In this document: piece after piece, positions 27,265 through 39,488 of the stretch
How the letters are laid out: the number at the start of each line of letters is the position of its first letter
Position numbering within the stretch: the stretch's first letter is position 1
Origin: Rachycentron canadum
Taxonomy: Eukaryota > Chordata > Actinopteri > Carangiformes > Rachycentridae
Assembly: GCA_038496675.1 (NCBI GenBank)
Contig: CM076661.1
Coordinates: 10,025,209-10,089,208 of the forward strand
Length of the DNA: 64,000 nt
Reading direction: 5' to 3'
The notes under the pieces: model-generated
The model's database searches: none
What the model was told of the DNA's origin: nothing
What the model saw: only the letters and a program-made list of their open reading frames with translations
Position numbers and translations under genes: made by a program

Positions 27265-27324
27265 CCAATCAGATACGGGTCCTAACCGCGGGAGATCTAA
27301 ATTTCGCGGGACGAAGTTTGGCGG
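27265..27324 (+). promoter_or_regulatory. E2F2 promoter: CCAAT box and two E2F sites
   Basis: A CCAAT box lies at 27265-27269. E2F-type sites follow at 27302-27309 (TTTCGCGG, extended to TTTCGCGGGA) and 27317-27324 (TTTGGCGG, followed by TAAA), only 7 bases apart. Both fit the TTTSSCG core of E2F/DP sites. No TATA box is evident, as is usual for E2F-regulated genes. An A-rich run follows at 27325-27358. The arrangement suggests that E2F2 is regulated by E2F/RB complexes, including itself. Confidence 0.72.
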
Positions 27325-27953
27325 TAAAAAAAAAAAAAAAAAAAAAGGAAAAAAAAAAGCTGCTCTCCGCCAGCTCTTGTCCTCTTGTATGGAGAGCGGA
27401 GCTCTGAGGTGGACGGACGGGAACCACAGACCGGGTCGGAATCTGCACCAGAAAGGGGTCGCAACAACTTGTAGATCTCAAACAGGAACCGGAGCTCATT
27501 GAGACCTGGACGTCTCCTGGTATTTGGGCTGTAGAAAAAAAAAAAAACAGGATTAGAAACTGTTTATTTATTTAGGCGGCGATTAAAAAGAAACTTGTAA
27601 AGGAAAGTTTCCTCTGCACTTTGTTGCCGGACAAAGGATAACAACACCGGCCGGTCTGCTGTTTGTACTGACGGATATTATTGATATTACGGCCGGTTGC
27701 ATGTTAAACTCATGCATTGTGAATTAAACAGACTGGCTTCAGCTGTGTGAGCTGCCTTTTGTTCCATTCACGGCTCAGAGTTATATTTTCATATTTGCAT
27801 CTCGCCGGTAATAGAGGACGATTTAGCCGAGCATTGACCAGTGTGTTAAGCCAGCAGCAGCACACTTCTCTCCCCCCCCACACACACACACACACCTCCC
27901 TCCCTCCTTCCCTTTGCTTGACCGATCCGGTTAAATTTAGTTTACTCAGGAAA

Positions 27954-28217
27954 ATGATGCGAATGCCAAAGGGTGTCTCTCCGGCACCGGGTCGGCCGGC
28001 GGTGGGGCTGCCCTGCCCTCAGCAGAAGATAAAGGTTTTGTCCAAGGCCGAGTTGCTCAGCACCGTCCTGTCCAGTCCGCCGATGAGCACGGTACCGGTC
28101 GGCTATTTCACCCAGATCTGCAACACCACCGCGGCCGAACAAAGAGCCAACAGCCTGTATTCAACCCCCCACGGACCAGAGGCTAAACCCATCAGATCAT
28201 CCTCCGGGCGACTGCCG
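27954..28217 (+). CDS. e2f2: E2F2 exon 1
   Basis: Residues 1-88, ending at GRLP with donor GTAAAG. Two ATGs are adjacent at 27954 and 27957. The frame stays open upstream for about 200 bases without an ATG, through CA- and CCCT-rich leader sequence, so an extension is unlikely. Confidence 0.88.
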
Positions 28218-30506
28218 GTAAAGAACCAAACACCCTACAAGTACAAGCCATTACATTTAGACAGATTTAAACGATTCAGTGTCCTGCACAGTGAACTATT
28301 TGCCACTGTGTGTGTGGGGGCGGAATAATTCATAATTTCCATTGGTATGCATGTTTTAGAAACCTTTGTGGTATATTCAAATATGTTTTGATGCGATAAG
28401 ACACAGATGAGCCACTGTGACTGCTGCTGGATGTGTATGATTATTGTCTTTTTCCTTTGGGCTGCCATGTTAAGTTGTGTGACATCTTTTCCCGCAGTCC
28501 AGCTGTAGCTAGACAAGACCAAACGCTGTGAGTGTTTGATGGAGGGGAGGGAGGGGTGGGGGTGGGGGGTGATAGTGTTTGGGGGCCCCTCTTCTGAAAA
28601 GAAAGGATGAGTGGCCCCCATAGTGGGAGATAGCCGGGGCAGCAGGGGTACACAATCAAACAATGCTTGGTGTTGACCAAGCTGATGACACTAATGTAAA
28701 CAGTTTTTTTAAATAATTATTATTATTTATTAATTTTATTTTATTTTTTGACACTCTTCTCCTTTCTTTCTTCACACTGTTTTGGGAGCTGAAAATCAGC
28801 TCTAACTTGTTCCCGAATCGTTGCTCTCGCTCTTATTTGGACAGCTTTTTTTGTGCTTGCACCTACATGACAGCTGCTCCTGCTGCACCTGTCATTAAGG
28901 CAACGCAGGACCTGTGTAACCTGTTCATCTCACTGTAGGAAGGAGGTGGGGGTCAGAGGTCATAACCGGACAACTGGTGTGTTTTCCTGGGAGCCAACGT
29001 GCGTATGCTCGGGTGGAACGGACTCCTAGAAACACGGCAAAGTAAAATGACTTTGTTTATGTGAGACAAATGAAACAAGAACTGCATCGCAGCCATTTAT
29101 GGACTGTATGCTTATCATTCCTAAAGGATTATTTGAAAAGCTTGATGATCTGAGAGGATTGGATCACACTCTGGGACTTGTCAGTGCTCCACACCTGCTG
29201 TTGTTTGTTATATTGGTCTCCTTCTTTCTAGCCAGCCCTGCAGTCCTTAAGAGTTACTGAATTGCAGTAAAGCTAAAGGGGGTTAGAGGTTAGAGTGTGT
29301 ACAGTGGGTCCAAATCTCACGTTAACCCCCTAGCCCTTGGTCCTGTATTTACTAATAGGCCCTTCAAGAGGATTAGTTGAACCTAAGTAAAGTGAGATAT
29401 AGGCTGCCACCTGGCTTATCATACGCCAAGGTGAAACCAATTACATTTCATGCTTGTATGTTTTCATAGATTTGTACATGTCACATGGCAGGATGATCTT
29501 TTTGTTCAGACATAAAAATGTTGCCCCCCCCCCCTCCACTTTTAATCCAGCATTAAGACCAGTTCATGTGATGGACAGTTTGCCTGTAACTGACCCAGAC
29601 TAATGTAGAGTGTGCGTAAGGTTTTAATATGCAGATGAAGGTGGTGACATGTTGCAGATAAGAAGCTACCACGCACAGGGTGTTTTGACACTGATAATTG
29701 TGTTGTCTGTTCGTCACTGCCATCAATACAATACATACCCAAGCATCTTTGCAGCGTTTTACATGTTGGCTGGTGGAAGAAGAAGGCATGCGTCACCAAA
29801 ACGAGGCGATTGGGGTGAGGGCCTCATCAAGGTGAGAACGAGTGATTCACTTTTGAAATTACAAAGCGTGTTTCAAAAGTCCCATGATTATGAAACTTCC
29901 TCAGCACCTTTCAGTAAAATGGGTAATCCTTTGGTCATAGAGGGGGAAATAACACCATAAAGTTGTTATACTATGAATGGTCTATCAACTGAAACTTTCT
30001 ATGTTTCTCATTTATGTTAAAAAATAATAATAACTAGAGAAAGATCAAGGCTAGGGATCTGATTCCCATTTCTATAAATGATGGCCGTTGTAAGGATCTT
30101 CAAGCTTTTTCCATCTGCTTAGCCTCAAAAACATCTCAGTGATGGTCATGTTACTTCCTCTTTTGAGGCCTGTTTTTCATGTGGGAGCTGACTGGTCTCT
30201 GATACAGGCCTGTACTTCTAAATTGCAAATGGCAGCATTTACGAAGTTGAGTCATTAAGGCTCCCAATCACTGGAACGTTTTGTCTCGACTGTTGGTTCC
30301 CTCTGCACCTAGTTTTAAATTCACATAGCTGTATCCAAATGAAGTGGGCTTTGGTTTTCAGCCACAAAGCTCAACTGCAGGTGGTAAGGACTAATTCTCA
30401 TTTGTAGTTGTTTTTATTTATTTGGATATAAGGTGGTGGTGTTAGGTCAGGTGATGTGTGCAATAATAGTGCTATTGCAAGCATGTCATTGTGCCAATTG
30501 ATGGCA

Positions 30507-30558
<52 letters not shown>

Positions 30559-33500
30559 GTGTTAAGACTAAAGGCAGCAATTATGCAGTGTACATTTGAT
30601 ATGCTGTATGTTTGTGCTGACACAGCAGCTTGACTGCATGTTCAGTCATGGGTCTTATGTTTACAGGAAGTGTTGCCTGTTCATGTGCAACTCACTTCCT
30701 TCAAATTAACAGCATAATAACAACTCTTTCTTTGAGCTTTCTTTGAGTGTGGAGCAGGATGGTCAGCTCAGAGTTAAAACCTGAGTTCCTTTTAAGTACA
30801 AACAAGCTTAACAGAGCTATGCAACAGTCAAGCGCAGTCCCACACTTGAATGATCATGGGGCACGTGCTTTCAGTAACACTCTGAGAAAAAGTTAATGTT
30901 TGACTTCAGCGGCAGAGATTCTGCCTTTACTTATTAATCATGCATAGTGTAGTAAAAGGCAATGTGTCAGTAATTGTCATGTGAGTTTTAACCAGGGTGT
31001 GTTAACTGTTGATAATGTTGTGTAGCTTTGTTTCCTTTCAGCTTGTTGGTGATATCTGGGACTGTCTGTCTGTGTTTGACAGCTGCTTTCACATCAGACC
31101 TCCTCAGTGCTCTGCATCGTTACAGATGAATGGATTGGTCTGTTTCGCATACAGCAAGCAATGTTTACTACAGCCAGATGCCAGTTTGGCCAGAAGATGC
31201 ATGTGAATTCATGTCGATCACCAGAGACAATGTCCCACTTATTCCCAGTTTTATGTAGCAAGTGTTTTGCCAGATTTTAAGGGAATTTTTACAGTCTGCA
31301 AAACTGCATAAGCATTGATATCAGTTTCATGAATTAATCTTTCTGCCACTCTGGTAGGAACACAAAACTTCTCTGTGAAGTTTTCCTATAACCTCCAGAG
31401 CTGTCTTGAATCACCTCCTGCTTCCATAGTTCTTGGACCATGTAGTGAGGCCCCATTGATACTGATGCCGCCTGGGTGTGACATTGTCCGGATTGCCAAG
31501 TGTATGCAGCCCAAAATCCCTCTCCCTATTCCCTCTCATTCACCTTGTTTTACCACAGCCTCAGGCCAGTACTGGCCCCTGAGCAAATTGTCCTCAATTG
31601 GGGGAGTTTTGCATTTCAAAGCAGCCCACCCCCAACCTCTCCAACAGCAACCCAAATGGGCAGATCCACCCTTCTCTTTTTCCTCTGGAGGGACACATCT
31701 CTCACCTCTTCAGTAATGAAACCATTGTTCTGCTTTTGACTACCCAAGGGTGTGGCAGTGAGGGGTTTGTGTGAGGAAGGAGTAGTTATTTGCAGGCATA
31801 CTGTAACTTGCCCTTGGCTTGGCTGGAATCTGAGCACCACACAGCTCGATTGACAAGGTTTGTTGGTTTGAGGAGAGGCCTGGCAGCAGTCCTTCATGTG
31901 ACTCTGACTTTGTGTGTGAAACACCACTGTGCAGAGACAGTGGAAATCGGGCAAATAATGTACAACAAACAGAGACTGCCACGTGCAGCGCTTGGGTGTA
32001 ACTGGGCAGGCAAGCAGGGTGAGGTTATAGCAAACGTGAGTGTAGTGATACTGCGAGTTTTTAAGATAAAGAGTTAAAAGGAGGCTAGATGACTCGGGCC
32101 TCTCACAGGAGTGGCTTGCTGTACAGTTACTGCATGAGATCAAGTGGGGAAAAAATGCTTATATTTATTATGTACACAACGTCCATATTTCTGTATAAGA
32201 CTAATCCAATGATCAGATTCATGGGGTTTTTCTTTTCATGGCGTTTTGTCTCCTGAAATGATTGTTAGGCTATATGCTTGTATACTTTGCCATAAATTAC
32301 CCTCTGTAATGATGCATTTTTCTCTCATAGGCATCTGAACTGAAAGGAAGACAGGCTGTCTTTCCTCTAGATGAAGTGATGTTTGCGTAATATGGTTGAC
32401 TCACCAGAGAAATCCCTCATGCAAAAAAAAAAAAAGCACTCAAGCCCCCACAGCTGCAGGGTGAAACCGTTGGTTCCCTCTTACAACATGTCACCATGCC
32501 CGTGGCTATGACTTGTAAAGTGTAGACCTGCAAGCCTGAAGAATGTAGACGTGGTGCAGTTTGATCTGCACATCTAGGTCACAGAGGTTCTAAAGCTTCA
32601 CTTTATTTTATGTCGAGTGAATGTGTGAAGTTTTGTGATTGAGCAGTTAAGCAAAACCACACAGATCCTCTCTCTCTGGTTGAACTGCTGTCACTGCTCG
32701 TAGACTCTTATTTGACAGCTATTGTCAGAGCAGTGGTCTGCTAAAAACATTTTGTTACTAAGTAGCCAGTCACTGTCATGCCCTGTGTCTCTTTGTGTCC
32801 TGCTGAAAGTGTCTGTGTGGCTCTGTGTGCTGTGGGGATTATAAGACGCACTTCCAAATTGGTGAACGCTGGCTACACTGCTCCAGATGTCGCCAGTCAA
32901 CAGGTGGACGTGTCAGGAAGCACACTGCGACAATGGCTGCCTTTATTATCCCCACACTCGCATGGGCACATCCACACATGGTTTCGTCAATGTGCCACTT
33001 TTTCCATCCCTGAAAATTGTTCAGTTGCCTAAACCTATTAGGCAAAGCAGCTCACTGGCTTCTTATGCACTTCAGTGACAAAAAGGGGATTGTGGGAGTT
33101 GTAGAAATGGGGAGGAAAGAATAATACAAAAAAGGTGAGGTCCTAACAGATGCTACAGATTTACCCAGCAGTCTCAGTACCACTGAGCCGATATTTGTAT
33201 TTTTTTATTTTTCATTCCCTTCCTTTTTTTTAACCCACCTACTTACTCTTATCCCTTGTGCCCTACTTAATAATTTTGCACTGTTTTTGTGCTCTTTGCT
33301 GCTTCAACACTGCAATTTCCTCACTTGTTCCCCAAAAACAAAGGAAATTGAATTGAATGTCCAGCACCTTGTTAGCTCAGTCTCCAGTGTGTTTTTGTGT
33401 GGGCGCCATGCGTGAAGAGGGGAACGACTGCTGAGTGACTGCAAACGTTCTTGTCCACTGTGAACATTTGTCGATGGTAACAATTCACTGGCGCGTTTGG

Positions 33501-36500
33501 GTGTCTGTAATTTGTGCAAGTTGAAGGTTTTCAGACAGTTGGTCACTTCTTAATCCTAAGAGGGAGGCTGTGCACTTTCACTTGTTATGTAGGTCAATGC
33601 TAATATTTAGCTTATATTGGGGACCAAAGGTCGTGCATGTTTGTTTTCAGTTGAAGCTGCAGGCTTTGGAGTGAATGATGCTTTACAGTTATAGTCAGGT
33701 AATCGTATGTGTGTGGAGCCTGTGTGTTAAGCTGTAGAAGAAAGGGGTGTAGGGGGGCCTAGAGAGGGGGAGGAGAGGTCATTGAGTGATTCCAGGGATT
33801 TCATGGCATTTTGCAGCAGGCAGTGGGTGCAGACCCGATCAACCCCTCCCCTCCTTTCTACTCCATCCACACACGCACACAGGATTGGCCCTTCTTGAGT
33901 GCTTGGGGAAAGTGTGTTCTGCACTTGAGGGCTGTTGGCACATTTACGACAGCACTTTTCAACAACCCCCCCCCCCCCTTTTTTCTTTTTTTTTTTTTTT
34001 TTTTTTTAAAAGCACTTTTGCCAGCATTGATGTCACAGTTTCATGGAGGGGCCGGACTTGCCCTACACAATACATTTTAACAATTTAACTTGCCCTTTGG
34101 AAAGTCAGTGAAATTTGTTAAGTAGGAGTCATGTCAGATTGTTTCCAGCAGGCTTTAGACTGGCAAGGAAGTGAGTAACATTATTCACACATTGCATATT
34201 CTTATGAAGAACAAATGGTTACTTCTTAGTTAATACTGCAGCTATTTAAAAAAAAAAAAAAAAAAACTCTTAGCTCTTTGTTCTTGCACTCTTTGCTCTT
34301 AAATGTTTCAGTTGTAAACCATATAAACTCTCTGCTCTCTAGGCTAAGAGGAAGCTGGATCTTGAGGACCCTCTTTACCTCCCAGAGTTTCGCACACCAA
34401 AAGGCAAATGCAGTATCACACCCAGGATACCAAGTCCAAGGAGTGAGTACACTATGTGGATCAGATGTAAGGGGGGAAAATGTACTGTATTGGTGGAGTT
34501 GTTATTAGATACCATAGGTATAGTAGAATACCAGTAGAAGTGTACCTACGGTTCTATTTAAGTCAAAATTAAGCCTCTTTCTTAACAGTGGAGAAAGGCA
34601 GTATTAGGAAGTAGTTTAATTACAGTTCTTCACAATGGTCCAAATCCTGAAGGGGCTGTTCAGGAGATGGGACGGGGTGTGAGGGTAAGTTGAGGTCTGT
34701 ATGGGGGAGAACCGCTTGATGGGTTGTGGGGACATCAGCTAAAAAGATGGAAGCTTTTAACCAGCCTCGGAGAGACAAGACATGGCCGACGAACTCAAGG
34801 GCCCAAGAAACAAAATTTTGTCAGCGTATTAGAAAATAATATCACCTGTTTTAAAATTTTAAATTCATCAGTGAATGAGTTGTCAAACACAGAATGTAAA
34901 ATGAGTCATATTCCAACAGATGATAACTGACACATTCATATAATAGTTTTGTTTCATGTCCCACTGTTGACAACTGCTTGAATTACTAATGTAAATATTT
35001 GAATCACCACTTGACATCAAATTAACTGAATGAAGAATCACGCTAGTTCAGAAAAACAGGACATGTGCACCTGAATATCTGTGCTGCTTCACACTGCTCT
35101 CTTATGTGCTGTTTGTCTGCGTCTTCACTCTTAGCTCCGAAGTCTCCAGGTGAGCGGACACGCTACGACACCTCCCTGGGCCTGCTGACCAAGAAATTCG
35201 TGGGTCTAATTGCTGAGTCTCCTGATGGAGTTCTGGACCTGAACTGGGCCACTGAGGTCCTGGAGGTCCAGAAGAGACGCATCTATGACATCACCAATGT
35301 CCTTGAGGGGGTCCAGCTGATCAGAAAGAAATCTAAGAATAACATCCAATGGCTGTGAGTAGACATGGATCAGGAGAGATTTAACATTCAGACTGGGAAT
35401 AATCTGAAATTCCAGCTAGAGGAAAAGGCCTTAGACATTTTCTCTGGTCTCTGATTAGATCGTGGCCCTTATTAATAGATCTGTCAACAACACTGTTGTA
35501 TCAGCATTTGAACTACTCAACAATTTAGTAAAAAAGTAACCCAGCTGTACAATAACAGTCTCCAAATAATTAACATCCCTCTGACAAAACAAAAGTGAAA
35601 CTACATTTCACAAAGGTTGTTTTAATTGAAGAGATATTAGGTTAGATTGCATGGCTACAACCCAGTGTATGTATTCCTGCTCACACTTATCTGCCACCTA
35701 GTGGTTGTTACTAAATATTATGGCAGTTTTAGACAACACTGAATCACCATGTTGGGTGCTTTCTATCTGTGACACCACCTGGACCAGCTATAGATAATTT
35801 TCTCACTCATTTTAATGTAATCAAACCATTGCACAACTTGTTTTTACTCATTTATAAGCATATTTGTGGCCTCGTAGGGTTGGAGATGTATTTGAGGGCG
35901 GTGCAGGTGGAGGGGAGAAGGCTTGCGCCCTGAGGAAAGAGCTGGGAGACCTGGAGAGAGCAGAGAGATCTCTGGATGAACTGATTCACTCCAGCACAAC
36001 ACAGCTCAAACAACTCACTGAACATAAAGACAATCAGAGATATCCTTTCCACGCATCTCTGCGTTTAAATGCATTACTGTCGCAACCCCTGTGTTTGGCT
36101 ACAATACAAACATCCACTTCATGTCTGCTGCTGTTATTACCCTTGACCCCACACTGCACGTTGGGCTATGTGACGTACCAGGACATCCGCTCCATTGGCA
36201 GTCTTCGAGACCAGACAGTCATTGCTGTGAAGGCCCCTGCTGAGACCAAGCTGGAGGTGCCAGATGCAGCAGGGGTAAGAGCACATCTTTGTTTGAATTT
36301 TACACTGTGCTCTTCTTGTTTACTTCTTCTCACCTCTTCCAGCTTCTAGGCCAATGTGGATTTTTATGTGTCAATCTTGCTGTCAGATGGATGTAAGTCT
36401 GAGGCTACATGCTCACTGGCACCTTGGTGTTTTTAAAATTGCACCATAGTTTTGGGAACGCTGATGGCCCCTTTTTAGTTTGACAAGTTGTCAAACTAAA

Positions 36501-37849
36501 ATGGAGACCTTTGGAAATAATGGCATAGACGTCCACAGTCACTCCTGAATGGGTCTTATCAGCCTCGACTACCACCGGTGAAAGCAAAAATGAGAAGAGT
36601 TACTGACCTTGTTGTCTTTTCTAGCAGCTGTTCAGTTAAATTACAAATTTTAACGCTACAGCTGACTTTACTGCTCTTCATTTGTACCATATTTTGCAAC
36701 TAATCAACACCAGAGCAGACAATCGGCGTCCCTTTACGATGCCTTGTGCATGCTCAGTGTACCTGAATGGGCCTCTACCAATGCCTTTTCAGATGTTTTA
36801 GTATGGACACAGATTGATACAGAGCTAATGCACTTGCCCTGACGGAGATAGGCTTTTTATTTTTTATTTTAAACACCATTTTAAAATGAAAATGTATTAG
36901 TGTACATGTAGTCTTAGTTTTAAGAGAAATTGGTTTGGCAAGAACAGTGAGTAACCCTGACAGCAGTGCCTGATTTCAGATAATTGATAAAACACAAGGA
37001 AGGAAACTATTATCTCGTAAACTACTGCTTCTGATGTGTTTCAAACTAACGGCAGTCTGTTGTCATGTGTCCCTTTGTCCTTACATCAGGCATCATTACA
37101 GATATATTTAAAAAGTAAGAATGGCCCCATTGAAGTCTACCTGTGTCCAGAGGAGGGTCTTGAAGATGCTAGTCCCGTGAAGAGTGCTGCCACCCCTAAA
37201 AAGGAGTTCCCTCAGCCTCTCGGCCCTCCATCTGCAACCCCAGTGGAGCCACTAACTTACAGTGTCAAAGAGGAGCCTGTTGAAAGTAAGCAGGGGTCTC
37301 TGAAGGGTCATGTACTGTATAGTTGGATTCTGAGTTTTAGCACTAACTGTCCTGTTAAGATTGTAGGCATGCTCTCTAAAGATAAAAATAAGAATATAAT
37401 AGTCATATGCTTAGCATTGCTTTGTTGCAGTGGATACGAATATCAATGCCTGAGCATTAGCTTTAGAGCTGGAGCCAGGAGACAATTAGTTTAGTTATGG
37501 AGCTCTAGAGTACAGTCGGAGACATGAACTCAAACACGAAATTAAACTTCCACCTCTCCCCTGCTCCGTTCTTTCCACAGTCGACATGTCTACAGCAGCT
37601 GCAGCCACCTCCTCAGCTACAGCCTCCAGTTCCTCTCTGCTGGATGTGGAGGGCCTGTTGGGTTTGCCCCCGAGCCTGCTTCAGATTACAGAGGACCAGC
37701 TCCCTGGCACCTCTTTCACCACAGATCCCAACACCCCTTTTGTCAGTTTCTCTCCACCCTTGGACCACAGCGATTACCTCTGGAGCCTGGAGGATGGCGA
37801 GGGAGTGTCAGATTTCTTTGACACCTATGATCTTGGGGATTTGTTGTAG
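27954..37849 (+). CDS. e2f2: E2F2, transcription factor E2F2
   Basis: Seven coding exons (27954-28217, 34343-34442, 35135-35354, 35878-36039, 36160-36274, 37090-37285, 37581-37849) join in frame to 441 aa; human E2F2 has 437. The start is the first in-frame ATG, with A at -3. The protein contains a cyclin-docking KRKLDLE motif (about 90-96), a winged-helix DNA-binding domain (127-195, with RRIYDITN at 169-176), a coiled-coil DP-dimerisation segment (about 205-250), a marked box (from about 250, with YVTYQDIR), a Ser/Thr-rich spacer, and the RB-binding transactivation tail ending YDLGDLL (417-441). The cyclin-docking motif places it among E2F1-3, and the synteny and E2F2-like wording of the tail favour E2F2. 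It acts in the nucleus with DP proteins to activate S-phase genes and is held inactive by RB. Intron 4 is an AT-AC intron. Confidence 0.94.
30507..30558. repeat. (GT)10(AT)10(AC)6 inverted-repeat microsatellite
   Basis: GT at 30507-30526, AT at 30527-30546 and AC at 30547-30558 form a self-complementary block in E2F2 intron 1 that could fold as a hairpin or cruciform. Confidence 0.95.
34343..34442 (+). CDS. e2f2: E2F2 exon 2
   Basis: Begins AKRKLDLE, completing the cyclin A/CDK2 docking motif whose first part lies in exon 1. Includes the conserved FRTPKGK. Phase 0 in, phase 1 out; the donor is GTGAGT. Confidence 0.92.
35135..35354 (+). CDS. e2f2: E2F2 exon 3 (DNA-binding domain)
   Basis: Encodes PKSPGERTRYDTS through NIQW, the full winged-helix DNA-binding domain, with RRIYDITNVLEG as recognition helix. 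The acceptor is CTTAG and the donor GTGAGT. Confidence 0.97.
35878..36039 (+). CDS. e2f2: E2F2 exon 4 (dimerisation segment)
   Basis: Encodes a Leu/Glu/Lys-rich helical stretch (LRKELGDLERAERSLDELI) for pairing with DP proteins. It ends after CAGAG, where the next bases ATATCCTTT are a U12-type 5' splice site rather than a GT donor. No suitable GT donor lies nearby. Confidence 0.88.
36040..36159 (+). other. e2f2: U12-type AT-AC intron of E2F2
   Basis: The 120-base intron begins ATATCCTTT, the minor-spliceosome 5' consensus, and ends in AC at 36158-36159. A branch-site match CCTTGAC lies at 36141-36147, with its adenosine 13 bases from the 3' end, the spacing usual for U12 introns. Splicing joins AG to G (Arg) and gives QR then LGYVTYQDIR, the family sequence. 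Minor-class introns at this position are known in E2F family genes. The intron is 40 codons long and contains no in-frame stop, so standard gene finders would read through it. Confidence 0.9.
36160..36274 (+). CDS. e2f2: E2F2 exon 5 (marked box, first part)
   Basis: Encodes LGYVTYQDIRSIG and QTVIAVKAPAETKLEVPD, highly conserved marked-box sequence. The donor is GTAAGA; phase 0 out. Confidence 0.92.
36403..36913. mobile_element. hAT-like non-autonomous element (MITE), E2F2 intron 5
   Basis: The ends GGCTACATG... and ...CATGTAGTC are imperfect terminal inverted repeats. The subterminal wording (for example 'aaaatgaaaatgtattagtgt' split across the right end) resembles, from memory, a family of fish hAT MITEs. 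The 511-base element has no coding capacity. No clear 8-base target duplication is visible, so boundaries may be off by a few bases. It contains a near-perfect 29-base palindrome at 36473-36501. Confidence 0.5.
37090..37285 (+). CDS. e2f2: E2F2 exon 6 (marked box, second part)
   Basis: Encodes LQIYLKSKNGPIEVYLCPEE, conserved across E2F1-3, then a Pro/Ser-rich stretch. The donor is GTAAGC; phase 1 out. Confidence 0.92.
37581..37849 (+). CDS. e2f2: E2F2 exon 7 (transactivation / RB-binding tail)
   Basis: An Ala/Ser/Thr-rich spacer, then LLGLPPSLLQ and the acidic/aromatic tail DYLWSLEDGEG ... YDLGDLL that binds RB pocket proteins. The stop is TAG at 37847-37849. Confidence 0.95.
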
Positions 37850-39343
37850 GGCTGAGGTATAGATGAAGGAGAGCGGAGGAGGTTTAAAGAAATATTTAAT
37901 TGTGAATGCCTTCTCGAAGTAGGAAATATTACACTATGAAGCCATCACTCTTTGTTTTAGAGCCTGTTTTAATGTCAGTGATTCCAAAAGGGAGATTTAC
38001 CCCTTTTTAATTTGAATAAAGTTAAAAATAACAATTGTACATATAATTGTTTAAAAAAAAAAAAAAAAAAAGTTAAAACAGGGAGGATGGGTAAGGCTGA
38101 GATTGACACTGATGTGTGTAATCTCCAACCATACAGAAACACTGTTTAAAAAGCAGGGATTGTTTTGGACTTTGTCATGTTTTTGGTTTTTTTTTTAGAT
38201 TGCGCAACAAAGGTTTGCAAAACATTTGTAATGTCATACGAACACAGGAGTTATTATGCATATCACATCAGCAGCAAAAGATCTGATAACGTGTTAGTAT
38301 CAGGCCATGTTTATGGTGTGACAACTCAGGAACTTTTCTTTTTCTTCCTCATTTCCAAAGTCTAAATGTTATTGTGCCAGTTTTTGGCCCGTAGGGGGCA
38401 GCCTTGTATAATGTCAGCTTTAACTGCCAATGCAGCTTTACAGGATTTAATCACTGGATGAGAGAAAGCTAGAGTCATCAAGAGCCTTTCACGGGGTATG
38501 TTGGTAGGTGACCTAGTGTCTTCAACAAAGACCAAATTAAGCTGTGAATAACAGCCTTGTAGATCCTTGTAGATCCTACAGCTTGATGATGCAGTATGAA
38601 ATCTGAGCATCGATATTAGACGTACAACTACTTTTGAAGGTCCTGATGTTGCTTCTGTCTAATTGAGTTTGCTCTCTCCTGCCTTAAGCTTTATGTCAGG
38701 CTTTGTATCTGTTTGGTTCTGTGCTATGTGCCAAACTATGTAGGTTGTGACACCTGGACCCAGAGCGGTGACTAAACACAAGGATCACACGCTTTGTCTT
38801 GTAGGTTTGGCAGCTTTGTTTCAAATCCAGTTTCACCCCCACTGATGTGAGTTTGATACCTGAATTTTAATTGTTTTTTTGTTTTTGTTTTTTTTTTGTT
38901 AGTGTAAAACTACTATTGTATTTCTGAGGAAATAACCCAGAAGAATGAATTCCAGCATCTGTGTTGCAGGTGTGTAAGGTCAAGTAATTGATGTAATTAA
39001 GGTTTAATAAGAGGAGCGTTTTGTTTTTCCTCTACTTGTTCTGAAATGATTGAAATGTTGATTAAACTCCAACAGAAAACGAGGAATTGAGCTCAACTGT
39101 TGGGATTTTAGGCCCATGAAAGCTTTCCCACATGATGTGGTCCAACCCAATGTGTGAGACGTGCATTTGAGATCAGAGCGGTTGCAACCTTTTATCTGTT
39201 AAAGGTTTTTTTTTGTTTGTTTGTTTTTTTTGTTTTTTGAAGCATTCTGGACATTTGGAAATTTGAATTTCATGCTGATGTATTTTTGGCTTTTCCTCTA
39301 CATTGCAGAGATAAGCTAACTGTCCTGTCCTAACAAAACTTGA

Positions 39344-39428
<85 letters not shown>

Positions 39429-39429
39429 N

Positions 39430-39488
<59 letters not shown>

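Noticed and set aside
27747..27953. N-terminal extension of E2F2
   Set aside because: The frame is open but has no ATG before 27954, and the sequence is CA/CCCT-rich leader.
35864..36349. Single long exon covering E2F2 exons 4 and 5
   Set aside because: The frame is open through 36040-36159, but the inserted 40 residues match nothing in E2F proteins and the segment has all the signals of a U12 intron.
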